Shown in pieces: positions 14,037 to 22,965 of a DNA stretch of 64,000 nucleotides (positions are counted from its first letter, which is position 1; each line of letters starts with the position of its first letter). The stretch is from an uncultured Latescibacterota bacterium (GTDB lineage Bacteria > Latescibacterota > UBA2968 > UBA8231). The notes under the pieces were generated by a model. That model ran no database searches. It saw nothing but the letters and a program-made list of their open reading frames with translations, and was not told the DNA's origin. The position numbers and the translations under genes are program-made. The stretch is taken from the NCBI GenBank assembly GCA_951813615.1, contig OX638377.1, positions 2,914,001 to 2,978,000 of the forward strand, written 5' to 3'.

Positions 14037-16892
14037 TTAAAGTGCTTCGACGAAAATCTCGACCCAATGCCGCGCCTGCCGCCCCGTGAAGTCGGCAATC
14101 TGGTGGCGGCACGAGGTGCCTACCGCCGCGATCTCCACATCCTCTCCTGCCGCCTCTAGCTCGGCAAAGAGTCGCTCCTGCCCCACGGTGCGCGATATTT
14201 CAAAGTGCTCCTTCTCGTAGCCAAAACTGCCGGCCATGCCGCAGCAGCCCGACGGGATTTCCTCGGCGCAAAAGTGGGGCGGCATGTTGAGCACGGCCAA
14301 TGTCGCGGCCGTTCCGGTCAGGGCCTTTTGATGGCAGTGGCCGTGCACCAAAATATGGCGGGCGGTCTGGGCAAACTCCAAATCGAGCGGCGACTCGCGG
14401 ACGAGAAAGTCCTCGAGCAAGACGACCTGCTCGGCCACGCGTCGGCTCTGCGGATCGTCAACCAAGTCTAGGTAATCGTCGCTGAGCGCCGACGCGCAAC
14501 TCGGCTCCAAGCCGATGATCGGCACTCCCTCCGCAGCCCACGGCGCGAGCACCTCCACATTGCGCTGCGCCAGTGCGCGGGCGCGGTCGAGAAATCCCTT
14601 GGATATGAACGGCCGACCGCAACAAACTTTGTTTGCGACTAAAACGACCTCGTATCCGGCGCGCTCCAAGATGATCGTCGCCGCCATGCCAATGGCTGGC
14701 TCGTTGTATTCGACGAAGGTGTCGTTAAACAGCACGACGCGGCCCTTGTCGCCGCGAGCCGGACGCCGCCCGGCGAACCAGCGCGAAAACGGCTGACGGG
14801 CAAAGGCCGGCAGTCGCCGCCGCCGATCAATGCCCAAAAACGCATCCAACAGCCAGCGAGTGAACCCGCTGTGGCCAATCCAATTCGACAGCGGTGCCAA
14901 CGCCGATCCCAAGCGGCTGATGCGGGCGATGTCGGCGAAAAGCCGCGAGCGCAGCGGATAGCCGTGCTGGCGATGGTAGTGAGCGAGAAATTCGTACTTG
15001 AGCTTGGCCATATCCACGCTCGACGGACACTCGGCCTTGCAGGCTTTGCACTCCAAGCAGAGGTCCATCACGCGGTGGACCTCTTGGCTGTGCAAGCCGT
15101 CGGGCAACGTGCCGGCCAGTGCGGCGCGCAGGGCATTGGCCCGGCCGCGGGTGGTGTGCTCCTCGTCCAAGGTCGCCATGTACGAAGGGCACATCGTGCC
15201 CACCAGCTTTTTGCGACAGTGGCCCACCCCAGAGCACATTTCAACGGCTTCTTGGAAACCACCGGCCTCGCTAAAGCTGAAAAACGTCTCCACTTGGGGC
15301 GTCTTATAATCCTCGTTATAGCGCAGGTTCTCGTCCATCCGAGGAGGCCGGGTGATCTTGCCGGGGTTCATAATCCCCTGCGGATCAAAGGCGTCCTTAA
15401 CCTCGCCAAAAGCCGCGACCAACTCTGGACTAAACATCTTGGTGATCCATTCGCTGCGCGCCAAGCCATCGCCGTGCTCGCCCGACATAGCTCCGCCGTA
15501 TTCGAGCACCATATCGCTCATCCGCTCCTCCATCTGGCGCAGGAGCTTTATGCCCTCGGGATCCTTGAGGCTGAAGATTGGCCGGATGTGCAACAGGCCG
15601 ACGCTCGCGTGCCCATAGAATTCGACCTCAATGCCCAATTCCTCCATCAGTGCGACCACCCGGCGGACGTAATCGGGCAGGTGGGCTACCGGGACGCAGG
15701 TATCTTCCACCCCGGGTTGGGGCTTGGGATCGCCCTTCATGCCCATCAAGAGCCCCAATCCGGCCTTGCGCAGCTCCAAGATGGCCTTCTGATCCCCGGC
15801 GGCTACGGCCCGCGTAAACGCGTAGCCCATCCCGCGCGCCCGCAATCGCTCTTCCAATTCGTCCATCTTGTGGCTCAGCTCGGCTTCGGAGTCCGTATAG
15901 TACTCGATTATGAGCAAGGCCGCCGGATCGCCCGTGATGAAGCGGCGGCTCGGGGCGTGCTCGGTCGAGGCTTTAGTCTGGTCGAGCAGGATCTTGTCGA
16001 TTAGCTCGCTGGCGACTGGTGCGGTCTCTAACGCGGTCAGATTGGCCTCCATCGCCTCAACCAAGTCGTGGAAGTGGACGGCCACCAAGCCCTTGTGTTC
16101 GGGTAACTCCACCAAGTTCAATCGCGCTTCGACCACCGCGCAGAGCGTGCCCTCCGAGCCGACGACCAGCTTGCTCAGATCAAAGGGCGCGCCATCGATG
16201 AACTCGTCGAGATTGTAGCCCGAGACACGGCGCATCACTTGGGGATAGCCCGTGCGGATCTGCGCTTCGCGCTCGCCGACGATGCGGCGCACTTCGCGGT
16301 AAATGCGCCCTTCGAGGCTGTCCAAGCCCGCGCGACGTTCACGCTCCTCATCGTCTACTGGCCCAAATACCGCTTGTGAGCCATCGGCCAGCACCACTTT
16401 TAGCTCCTGTACGTGGTCGATGGTCTTGCCGTATATCATGGAGTGCGCGCCGCAGGAATTGTTGCCGATCATCCCGCCGATATTGGCCCGACTGCTCGTG
16501 GAGACATCCGGCGCGAACATCAAACCGTAGGGCTGCAAGTAGGCATTGAGCTCATCGAGCACTAGGCCCGGTTGGACCCGAACCCAGCGCTCGTCCGGGC
16601 TGAACTCCAAGATCCGGTTCATGTATTTGGAAAAATCGAGATGGACCGCCGTTCCCACCGACTGGCCTGCCAAACTCGTACCGCCGCCTCGTGGCAAGAC
16701 CGCCGCCCCCTGCTCAGCGGCAATTTTCACCGTGGCGACCACATCGGCCTCGTCTTTGGGCACGACCAGCCCTAGGGGCTCCATCTCGTAGATGCTGGCG
16801 TCGGTGCGGTAGAGCATGCGCGAAACCGCGTCAAAGCGCACCTCACCTTGGATGGCCTGCTGCAAGGCCATCGCCAATGTATTTTTATCCAT
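14037..16892 (-). CDS. FAD-linked and Fe-S oxidoreductase (GlcD-GlcF fusion type)
   Basis: A 951-aa fusion of a VAO/PCMH-type FAD domain and a GlcF-like iron-sulfur domain, as in YdiJ-type D-2-hydroxyacid dehydrogenases. FAD-binding motifs include VLPRGGGTSLAGQSVGTAVH and GGMIGNNSCGAHSMIYGKT. The C-terminal half has a ferredoxin-like cluster (CLECKACKAECPSSV), a partner cysteine set around CSGVGHCRKK, and two CCG-type motifs (VCCGRPFISKG and SGCCGMAGSFGYE) that ligate a cluster in GlcF/heterodisulfide-reductase-like proteins. Substrate is likely a D-2-hydroxyacid with electrons passed to a membrane or soluble carrier. Adjacent larA suggests a lactate-like substrate. Confidence 0.9.
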   Translation of the reverse strand: MDKNTLAMALQQAIQGEVRFDAVSRMLYRTDASIYEMEPLGLVVPKDEADVVATVKIAAEQGAAVLPRGGGTSLAGQSVGTAVHLDFSKYMNRILEFSPDERWVRVQPGLVLDELNAYLQPYGLMFAPDVSTSSRANIGGMIGNNSCGAHSMIYGKTIDHVQELKVVLADGSQAVFGPVDDEERERRAGLDSLEGRIYREVRRIVGEREAQIRTGYPQVMRRVSGYNLDEFIDGAPFDLSKLVVGSEGTLCAVVEARLNLVELPEHKGLVAVHFHDLVEAMEANLTALETAPVASELIDKILLDQTKASTEHAPSRRFITGDPAALLIIEYYTDSEAELSHKMDELEERLRARGMGYAFTRAVAAGDQKAILELRKAGLGLLMGMKGDPKPQPGVEDTCVPVAHLPDYVRRVVALMEELGIEVEFYGHASVGLLHIRPIFSLKDPEGIKLLRQMEERMSDMVLEYGGAMSGEHGDGLARSEWITKMFSPELVAAFGEVKDAFDPQGIMNPGKITRPPRMDENLRYNEDYKTPQVETFFSFSEAGGFQEAVEMCSGVGHCRKKLVGTMCPSYMATLDEEHTTRGRANALRAALAGTLPDGLHSQEVHRVMDLCLECKACKAECPSSVDMAKLKYEFLAHYHRQHGYPLRSRLFADIARISRLGSALAPLSNWIGHSGFTRWLLDAFLGIDRRRRLPAFARQPFSRWFAGRRPARGDKGRVVLFNDTFVEYNEPAIGMAATIILERAGYEVVLVANKVCCGRPFISKGFLDRARALAQRNVEVLAPWAAEGVPIIGLEPSCASALSDDYLDLVDDPQSRRVAEQVVLLEDFLVRESPLDLEFAQTARHILVHGHCHQKALTGTAATLAVLNMPPHFCAEEIPSGCCGMAGSFGYEKEHFEISRTVGQERLFAELEAAGEDVEIAAVGTSCRHQIADFTGRQARHWVEIFVEAL

Positions 16893-17088
16893 TTTTAAGG
16901 CATTAATCGGCTGCGCGTCTTCTTCATCTTACAGAATTAACGCGCATTTTGGTCACTTGGTAGGCACTTATCAATACTAAGAACGCACTCTACAGGCCGT
17001 CAAATTCCCACACTAGCCGCTTTTCATTTTTTACAAACGGTCTCTTAATTTTTTTCGTAAAAAATCGCTAAAATATCCAACATGTAGG

Positions 17089-17117
17089 TTGACATCCACT
17101 TCTAGCCCCAATAGATT
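17089..17117 (+). promoter_or_regulatory. Sigma-70-type promoter upstream of zapA
   Basis: Perfect -35 TTGACA (17089-17094), 17-base spacer, and -10 TAGATT (17112-17117). Transcription would begin near 17125, about 85 bases before the zapA ATG, and run through the hairpin at 17149-17193. The rest of the 316-base gap from 16893 is AT-rich with no gene seen. Confidence 0.65.
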
Positions 17118-17148
17118 GTTTATCGCCACGTGGTTAGCGCGCAGAAGA

Positions 17149-17193
17149 GGGGGCTTCCGGGACAAGGGGAGATCACGGAAGTCCCCACTTTTT
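17149..17193 (+). terminator. Terminator-like hairpin in the zapA leader
   Basis: An 11-bp stem (GGGGGCTTCCG / CGGAAGTCCCC, one G-U pair) with a 16-base loop is followed by ACTTTTTAT. It stands between the promoter at 17089-17117 and the zapA start. It would yield a short RNA of roughly 70 bases or act as an attenuator for zapA. Confidence 0.6.
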
Positions 17194-17208
17194 ATCCCAC
17201 GGAATCTC

Positions 17209-17538
17209 ATGTCGCAAACACAACCCATCGCTGTCAGCATCTACAATCAAATCTATAATCTCATCAACAGCGATGAGCAAGACCCCGAATACATCCGGCT
17301 CGCCGCGGCCTACCTCGACGAAAAAATGCAGCAGATCGCCGCTACGAGCGGGGCCCGGGGTCCGCTCGATATCGCCATTTTAGCCGCGCTCAATATCGCC
17401 GAAGAAGTACTCCACGCTCGCCAGCACAAGGACGCACTGATCGACAGAACCGATGCCCGCATCGACTCCTTTAACCGGTTGTTGTCCGACGACGCCCCCG
17501 CTACAGACGATCCCCCCGCCGACGCCAAGCGGTTCTGA
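17209..17538 (+). CDS. zapA: Cell division protein ZapA
   Basis: Binds FtsZ and promotes protofilament bundling at the division ring. The chosen ATG gives 109 aa beginning MSQTQPIAVSIYNQIYNLIN; an upstream extension crosses the promoter and hairpin and is rejected. The segment DPEYIRLAAAYLDEKMQQIA and the following long helix (IAILAALNIAEEVLHARQHK) match ZapA's dimer domain and C-terminal coiled coil. The C-terminal tail is Asp/Pro-rich. It ends seven bases before the convergent SulP gene. Confidence 0.85.
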   Translation: MSQTQPIAVSIYNQIYNLINSDEQDPEYIRLAAAYLDEKMQQIAATSGARGPLDIAILAALNIAEEVLHARQHKDALIDRTDARIDSFNRLLSDDAPATDDPPADAKRF

Positions 17539-17545
17539 TTCTTTT

Positions 17546-19285
17546 TCATATATAATATTCGATTTCCCCATTCCCAGACTCTTGGGAGTGAGGCACATTG
17601 AGCGGACACCGCGTCTTGTAGTCGGGATGGAGCTGCGCCCATAGGTGATCGAGCGCGTGTTGGTTCCAGCGAAAGAAGTGATCGCGGCCAATCTGCTCCA
17701 TCAGCCCTGACCGCTCCAGCGCGTCGGTAAGCTGCCGTTTAGCCCGCGTAAAGTACAGGTCCAGCCCAACTTCGCGCAGGCGTTCAACTACATTGCGCAG
17801 CGCCTGTTCGCCAGACGCGTCGATCCGATTAATTCCATCTGCATCGAGAATCAAGTACCGTAGCTCGGGTGCCGAGGCGATTATTTCGAGCACCTTGTCC
17901 TCAAAATAACGGCTCGACCCAAAGTACAGTTGGCCGTCAAAACGCATAATCGCGAGCTGCTGATCTGGCCTCAGACCCGCGTCGCTTTCGCGCATCGTGC
18001 CGTCGAGGTGCCGGGCGAGGAAAACCACGCGGGGCCGCATGGTGCGGTAGAAATTGAGCACCAGCGAGGCACCCACGCCAAGGGCAACCCCTAAGTGCAG
18101 GTCCGGTGCCAAAACCAGCGTGCCGACAAACGTCGCGATCCCGATCAACCCGTCTTGGGCTTTAATGCGCCAAGCTGTCGCCAGAGGCTGGATGCGCACC
18201 AAGCCAACGACAGCGGCGATAATAACAACGGCCAGCGTAGCTTGCGGCAGATAGTACAACAGCGGCGTGAGCCAGAGCAAAGTCGCGGCGATGACCAGCG
18301 ACGCCACGACGGAGGAAAAACCCGTCCGCGCCCCGCTTTGATAATTGACGGCCGACCGCGAAAACGAGCCCGAAGTCGCATAGCTCTGGAAAAGTCCGCC
18401 GACTAGATTGGCCATGCCTTGGCCGATGAGTTCCTGATCGATATCGAGATGCTGCCGCGTCCGGGCAGCGAGGGTCTTAGCAATAGCCATGGCCTCCATC
18501 AGGCCGAGCATGGTCAGGGTCAAGGCTCCCACGAAGAGCGGAGACAGTATCTCCACATTTAAGTTCGGCACCGCCGGCCGCGGCAAACCGCGCGGGACCT
18601 CGCCGACCACTTCCCCGCTAAATCCAGCCAGCCAAGAAACGAGCGTGGTAACCACCAGCGTCGTCAACATGCTCGGCAACTCCCAGCGCACGCGGCGCAA
18701 AACCACCAGCAGCCCTCCGGCCAGCACTGCCATCCCCAGTGTCGGCCAATGGACCTCTAACAGCGCCACGTCGATGACGCGAAGAGCCGCCAGCAAATGC
18801 CCCCCCTGTTGGGGCTCCACACCGAATACCTTGTGCAATTGGGAGATGGCGATGATAAAGGCCGCGGCATTGGTAAAGCCAACAATCACCGGGCTGGACA
18901 GCAGGTCGATCAGCAAGCCCAACCGCAACGCGCCCAAGGCGATCCGTATTAGACCGACCAGCAAGCCCAAAACCAGCGAATAGGCGATATACAGCTCGCT
19001 GCCCTCGGGAGCGAGCCCCTGCACGGTCGTCGCGCTAATGAGCGAAGCGATGGCCACCGGGCCGGTGGACAAATGCCGGGAAGAGCCGAAGAGCGCGGCT
19101 ACGGCCGGCGGCAGAAAGGCCGCGTATAGCCCATAGACCGCCGGCAGCCCTGCCAATTCGGCGTAGGCCATAGCCTGGGGCACGAGGATCGTCGCCACGG
19201 TGAGGCCCGCGACCACATCGGCGCGCAAGACGCCCGGCCGACCGAGTTCGGGCAACCAACGAACAAATGGAAAAAATCGCTTCAT
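17546..19285 (-). CDS. SulP/SLC26-family anion transporter with STAS domain
   Basis: Inner-membrane transporter of sulfate, bicarbonate or another anion. From the ATG at 19285 the product is 579 aa beginning MKRFFPFVRWLPELGRPGVL. The family motif ADVVAGLTVATILVPQAMAY is near residue 19, followed by PAVYGLYAAFLPPAVAALFG and about a dozen hydrophobic segments. The C-terminal ~120 residues form a STAS domain (RYLILDADGINRIDASGEQA). The in-frame extension upstream lies in the divergent promoter region. Nearby sulfatase genes are 11 kb away, so a link to sulfate uptake is only possible. Confidence 0.93.
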   Translation of the reverse strand: MKRFFPFVRWLPELGRPGVLRADVVAGLTVATILVPQAMAYAELAGLPAVYGLYAAFLPPAVAALFGSSRHLSTGPVAIASLISATTVQGLAPEGSELYIAYSLVLGLLVGLIRIALGALRLGLLIDLLSSPVIVGFTNAAAFIIAISQLHKVFGVEPQQGGHLLAALRVIDVALLEVHWPTLGMAVLAGGLLVVLRRVRWELPSMLTTLVVTTLVSWLAGFSGEVVGEVPRGLPRPAVPNLNVEILSPLFVGALTLTMLGLMEAMAIAKTLAARTRQHLDIDQELIGQGMANLVGGLFQSYATSGSFSRSAVNYQSGARTGFSSVVASLVIAATLLWLTPLLYYLPQATLAVVIIAAVVGLVRIQPLATAWRIKAQDGLIGIATFVGTLVLAPDLHLGVALGVGASLVLNFYRTMRPRVVFLARHLDGTMRESDAGLRPDQQLAIMRFDGQLYFGSSRYFEDKVLEIIASAPELRYLILDADGINRIDASGEQALRNVVERLREVGLDLYFTRAKRQLTDALERSGLMEQIGRDHFFRWNQHALDHLWAQLHPDYKTRCPLNVPHSQESGNGEIEYYI

Positions 19286-19303
19286 GCGTTTGCCATGGGG
19301 CGG

Positions 19304-19333
19304 TTGACACCTAGTTGACAGCCAGTGTACACT
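19304..19333 (+). promoter_or_regulatory. Candidate promoter of the PhyH gene
   Basis: TTGACA (19304-19309), 18-base spacer and TACACT (19328-19333), 33 bases before the ATG. A second TTGACA follows at 19315-19320, making an 11-base-spaced direct repeat; no equally good -10 fits it. Confidence 0.45.
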
Positions 19334-19366
19334 TAGCGGGTTACACCTCAACAGCGGGAGTGCCGC

Positions 19367-20167
19367 ATGGACCCACACGAGCAGCGAGCCTTTTTCGAGC
19401 AGCAGGGCTACTTAATCGTCCCCGACCTGCTCAACAGCCGCGAAGTCGCCGAATGCCAGCACGAGATCCAACGTCTGCATCAACGAGCCGCCGACCTAGA
19501 GGCCAACCAAGACCCACTCAGCAGCCACTTTCAGCGCGAGCCTTTTTCTAAAGACCAAAACCGCAACGGCCTGCCGGTCCTGCGCAAAATCGAAAACACT
19601 CGCGCCCTGTCGCCGTGCTTTGCCCAACTCGCGGCCCATCCCCGCCTCGTCGCCGTCGTCCAATCGCTCCTCGGGGACGATCTGCTCCTCTTTCGCAGCA
19701 CCCTAATGCTCAAACCCGCCTTCCACGGCTCGGCCCACGCCCTGCACCAAGATTCGGCTTATTGGCCAATGGAACCACCCGCACTCGTGACTGTGAGTAT
19801 TGCCCTCGACGACGCCACCCCAGACAACGGCTGCATCAAGGTCATTCCCGGCAGCCACCATTGGGGCTTGCAGGAATGGGGCCACATTGCCCAACAGCAA
19901 GGGTCACCGCTGACTAACCGCGAGGACATCGATAGCTCGCGCCAGATCGACGTGCCGCTCGCAGCCGGGTCGGCCGTGCTGTTCCACAGCTTAATGGTTC
20001 ACGGTTCCGGCCCCAACCAGACCGACCGTTCGCGCAACACCGCGCTCTACGCCTATTTCTCACCGCACGTGCGCTACGTGCCCGGAGCCAAGGGACCGCA
20101 GTCGAAGTCCTTCCCGGTCATCGCCGGTCTCGATGGTGCCGCCGAACACGTGCTGGTCGCCGCCTGA
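19367..20167 (+). CDS. Phytanoyl-CoA dioxygenase (PhyH) family oxygenase
   Basis: Predicted Fe(II)/2-oxoglutarate-dependent oxygenase. The 266-aa product has the double-stranded beta-helix with the metal triad H127-x-D129 (ALHQDSAYWPM) and H212 (LMVHGSGPN), and R223 in TDRSRN for 2-oxoglutarate binding. The loop PDNGCIKVIPGSHHWG between them is the family signature. Monocistronic, bounded by a bidirectional terminator downstream. The substrate cannot be read from sequence. Confidence 0.9.
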   Translation: MDPHEQRAFFEQQGYLIVPDLLNSREVAECQHEIQRLHQRAADLEANQDPLSSHFQREPFSKDQNRNGLPVLRKIENTRALSPCFAQLAAHPRLVAVVQSLLGDDLLLFRSTLMLKPAFHGSAHALHQDSAYWPMEPPALVTVSIALDDATPDNGCIKVIPGSHHWGLQEWGHIAQQQGSPLTNREDIDSSRQIDVPLAAGSAVLFHSLMVHGSGPNQTDRSRNTALYAYFSPHVRYVPGAKGPQSKSFPVIAGLDGAAEHVLVAA

Positions 20168-20241
20168 AGCAATCGCCCTAAAAAAAGAGATTATATCCCC
20201 AGGTGCCAACGAAGCAGGTGATACCAATGGCACGCGAATGA

Positions 20242-20278
20242 AAAAGGCCGACGCCCGCCATGCGGACACCGGCCTTTT
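20242..20278. terminator. Bidirectional terminator between PhyH gene and infC
   Basis: AAAAGGCCG and CGGCCTTTT flank a 19-base interior, giving a GC stem with A and T runs on both sides so that it can serve the plus-strand oxygenase gene and the minus-strand infC. Confidence 0.75.
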
Positions 20279-20297
20279 AGCGCTTTTCGGACCAATC

Positions 20298-20819
20298 TCA
20301 GATGGGCCTGAGAATGAGCGACATTTCGCGGCCTTCCATTTTGGGATTTTGGTCGACGACGGCTACATCTTCGAGCTTGGCAGCCAACTCTTTCAGTAGC
20401 TGGTACCCCTGTTCTTGGTAGGCCATCTGCCGCCCGCGGAAGCGAACGCTGACTTTAACCCGGTTTCCCTTTTCGATAAACGTGCGAATATGGCTCGTCC
20501 GATATTCGAGATCGTGTTCGGAAATAGTGGGTTGGGCGATGCGAATGGCCTTCATCTGCACATTTTGCTGCTTCTTGCGCGCTTCCTTGGCCTTTTTCTC
20601 TTGGTCGTAGCGGAACTTGCCGTAGTCGATAATCCGGCACACCGGCGGGCGCGCTTCAGCGGCTACTTCCACTAGGTCGAGATTGGCTTCCTCCGCCATG
20701 GCCAAGGCCCGGGCCGTTTCGATGATCCCCACCTGCCCCCCATCGGACCCGATGAGCCGGATTTGGGGCACGCGAATATCATCGTTTACTCTCGTGAAAC
20801 TCTTTTTCTTTGCTGCGAT
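20298..20819 (-). CDS. infC: Translation initiation factor IF-3 (ATC start)
   Basis: Prevents premature 50S joining and proofreads the initiator codon. The conserved IF-3 N-terminus (TRVNDDIRVPQIRLIGSDGG) extends upstream of any ATG or GTG; in-frame ATC at 20819 with GGAGG eight bases upstream is the best start, giving 173 aa. Rare starts of the AUU/AUC type are the known basis of infC autoregulation. Motifs include CRIIDYGKFRYDQEKKAKEA and VSVRFRGRQMAYQEQGYQLL. The usual downstream rpmI and rplT are absent: the gene is followed directly by a terminator. Confidence 0.95.
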   Translation of the reverse strand: MAAKKKSFTRVNDDIRVPQIRLIGSDGGQVGIIETARALAMAEEANLDLVEVAAEARPPVCRIIDYGKFRYDQEKKAKEARKKQQNVQMKAIRIAQPTISEHDLEYRTSHIRTFIEKGNRVKVSVRFRGRQMAYQEQGYQLLKELAAKLEDVAVVDQNPKMEGREMSLILRPI

Positions 20820-20872
20820 TGCATCAACCTCCGTAAAGGGTGGAAAGCGCGGGCGTTTCCCGCAGAGTTTTT

Positions 20873-20900
20873 AATATATTCTCAGCGCGAATTAAAACAA
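20873..20900 (-). promoter_or_regulatory. Candidate infC promoter
   Basis: On the minus strand TTGTTT (20900-20895), 16-base spacer and TATATT (20878-20873). The leader to the ATC start is about 45 bases and contains a small hairpin (GCGGG...CCCGC, about 20849-20863). Confidence 0.5.
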
Positions 20901-20979
20901 GCAAAGATTTACCCCTTCCCTCTTTGGCAGCCATGAGTGAATAAGTTATTTTGCCTATTTTCTACCCGAAGGAAAGCCC

Positions 20980-21981
20980 ATGACCCGCACGTACGACGTC
21001 TATGGAGTCGGCCACGCCCTAGTGGACATCCAATATCAAGTCGCCCCGGAGTTCCTCGCCGAACACCAGATCGAAAAAGGGGTTATGACCCTCGTCGATG
21101 AGGCGCGGCAGCGCAACCTCACAGCCGCGGTCCGCGACGAGCCGGTCGCCTCGGCGTCGGGCGGCTCAGCAGCCAATACGCTTATCGGCGTCGCCCGCTT
21201 TGGCGGCCGGACCTATTACGCTTGTCTGACTGGCCGCGACGCTTGGGGCGACTTTTACCAGCGCGATCTCGAAGCAGCCGGCGTGGCTACTCATCCGGCC
21301 AACCGAGGCACGGGCAAGACCGGCCAGTGCTTGGTTTTTATTACGCCAGACGCCGATCGCACCCTCAACACCTTCTTGGGCATCAGCAGCGCCATCAGCT
21401 CAGCCCAACTCCACGAGGAGGTCATCGCCGACAGCCAATACATTTATATAGAGGGTTATCTCCTCGGCTCCGACGACGGCTTTGCCGCCGCGTGCCGAGC
21501 GCAGCAAATGGCCCAACGCCACGGTACGGCCGTTGCCCTAACCCTGAGCGATCCCTTTGCCGTCCGGGCCTTTCGGGCACGCTTTGACATGCTCTTGCAA
21601 GAAGGTGTCGATTTGCTCTTCTGCAATGAGGAGGAAGCCCTCGCCAGCACTGGGATCGCTGACCGCGAAGCCGCCGGCGCGGCCTTAGCTTCCCAAGTCG
21701 GCACAGCCTACATAACATGCGGAGCCGACGGTGCCATAGTGTACGACGACGGCACCCATTACCAAGTCCCCGGCGTCCCAGTCCAAGCCATCGACACCAA
21801 CGGTGCCGGCGACCTCTTCGCCGGTGGCGTGCTCTACGGGCTATCCTACGGGTACAGCCCCTTAGACGCGGCGCGCCTAGGCTGCTATGCCGCGGCACAA
21901 GTGGTAACCCGCTTCGGGCCGCGCTTAGAACAATCGCTCGCCGATCACATCAATCACATCCTATCTCACTTTTCAACTTAG
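20980..21981 (+). CDS. PfkB-family sugar/nucleoside kinase (adenosine-kinase-like)
   Basis: ATP-dependent kinase of ribokinase fold. The 333-aa product shows the N-terminal glycine pair region (ASGGSAANTLIGVARFGGRT) and the C-terminal PfkB signature DTNGAGDLFAGGVLYGLSYG with the catalytic Asp and anion hole. Overall layout and the YDVYGVGHALVDIQYQV start resemble adenosine kinases and related sugar kinases. GAAGGAA precedes the ATG. The next gene starts 13 bases later and is probably co-transcribed. Confidence 0.88.
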   Translation: MTRTYDVYGVGHALVDIQYQVAPEFLAEHQIEKGVMTLVDEARQRNLTAAVRDEPVASASGGSAANTLIGVARFGGRTYYACLTGRDAWGDFYQRDLEAAGVATHPANRGTGKTGQCLVFITPDADRTLNTFLGISSAISSAQLHEEVIADSQYIYIEGYLLGSDDGFAAACRAQQMAQRHGTAVALTLSDPFAVRAFRARFDMLLQEGVDLLFCNEEEALASTGIADREAAGAALASQVGTAYITCGADGAIVYDDGTHYQVPGVPVQAIDTNGAGDLFAGGVLYGLSYGYSPLDAARLGCYAAAQVVTRFGPRLEQSLADHINHILSHFST

Positions 21982-21994
21982 TCTGGAGGCCCGT

Positions 21995-22951
21995 GTGAAG
22001 ATCCTAGTCCACTACCCATTCACCGACGAACAGCACGACCGCCTGCGCCAAATAGCACGCGAAAACGGCGGCCACGAAGTCTTTGTGGCCAACGACGAAC
22101 AAGAAGCCCTCGCTGTAGCCAGCCAGATCGACGTCATCGTCGGCCACTTCCCGCCCGCAGTCTGCGCTGCCGCCCCCAACCTGCGCTGGGTCCAGTCCTT
22201 CAGCACTGGCATGGACAAGTTCCTCTTCCCCGAAATCATCGCCCGCGACGAAGTAGCCATTTCCAACGTGGCCGGGCTGTACGCCCCCCAAGGCGGCGAA
22301 CACGCTTGGGCCTTGCTCCTCGCTCTGACTCGGGGCATCGATCAGGCAATTCGCCAAAACGACCAGCGCAAGTGGGCTGGCGGCACTACCGTCGAACTGA
22401 CCGGACAAACGTTGGGTCTTGTGGGACTGGGGGGCTTTGGGATTGAAATGGCCAAGCGGGCTGCCGGGTACGACATGCCGATCATCGCCATCGACCCGGT
22501 GCGCCGCGACCTGCCACCGGGCATTTCCGAACTCAAAGACAACTCCCGCGAAAATCTGCACAGCCTCCTCCGGCGCGCCGATGTAGTAATGATGGCCTGT
22601 CCGCGCACCGAGGAGACGTACCACCTCATCGGGCGCGAGGAACTGTCGCTGATGAAGGAAAGCGCCTACCTGATCAACGTGACGCGGGGCGGCATCATCG
22701 ACGAAGATGCCCTCTCTGAGGCCCTGCACGATGGGCAGATCGCCGGTGCCGGTATCGACGTCACTGAAATCGAGCCGCTGCCTGAAGAATCCCCGCTGTG
22801 GGACGCGCCCAACATCATCCTCACCCCGCATCGGGCCGGTGCCTCACAGCACCGACCGCGCAAGGTCTACGAGTTCTTCTGTGCCCAATTGGAGCGCTAT
22901 CTCAAGGGCGAGCCGGTGCTCAATATAATTGACAAAAAGAAAGGGTACTAG
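21995..22951 (+). CDS. D-2-hydroxyacid dehydrogenase, NAD(P)-dependent
   Basis: Oxidoreductase of the D-isomer-specific 2-hydroxyacid dehydrogenase family. Start is GTG with TGGAGG upstream; 318 aa. The Rossmann motif GLVGLGGFGIEMAKRA lies near residue 144, and the catalytic set is recognisable: Arg in NVTRGGIIDED, Glu in VTEIEPLPEESPLW and His in LTPHRAGAS. Substrate could be glyoxylate/hydroxypyruvate or a related acid. Follows the PfkB kinase by 13 bases; converges with the DUF4143 ATPase. Confidence 0.9.
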   Translation: MKILVHYPFTDEQHDRLRQIARENGGHEVFVANDEQEALAVASQIDVIVGHFPPAVCAAAPNLRWVQSFSTGMDKFLFPEIIARDEVAISNVAGLYAPQGGEHAWALLLALTRGIDQAIRQNDQRKWAGGTTVELTGQTLGLVGLGGFGIEMAKRAAGYDMPIIAIDPVRRDLPPGISELKDNSRENLHSLLRRADVVMMACPRTEETYHLIGREELSLMKESAYLINVTRGGIIDEDALSEALHDGQIAGAGIDVTEIEPLPEESPLWDAPNIILTPHRAGASQHRPRKVYEFFCAQLERYLKGEPVLNIIDKKKGY

Positions 22952-22965
22952 GAATGGCATTTTCC

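Noticed and set aside
14871..16004. Plus-strand open frame of 377 codons opposite the flavin/Fe-S oxidoreductase
   Set aside because: No family resemblance; the minus-strand frame carries clear FAD and cluster motifs across the whole stretch.
22004..22831. Minus-strand frame of 275 codons opposite the 2-hydroxyacid dehydrogenase
   Set aside because: Antisense shadow of a gene with all catalytic motifs.
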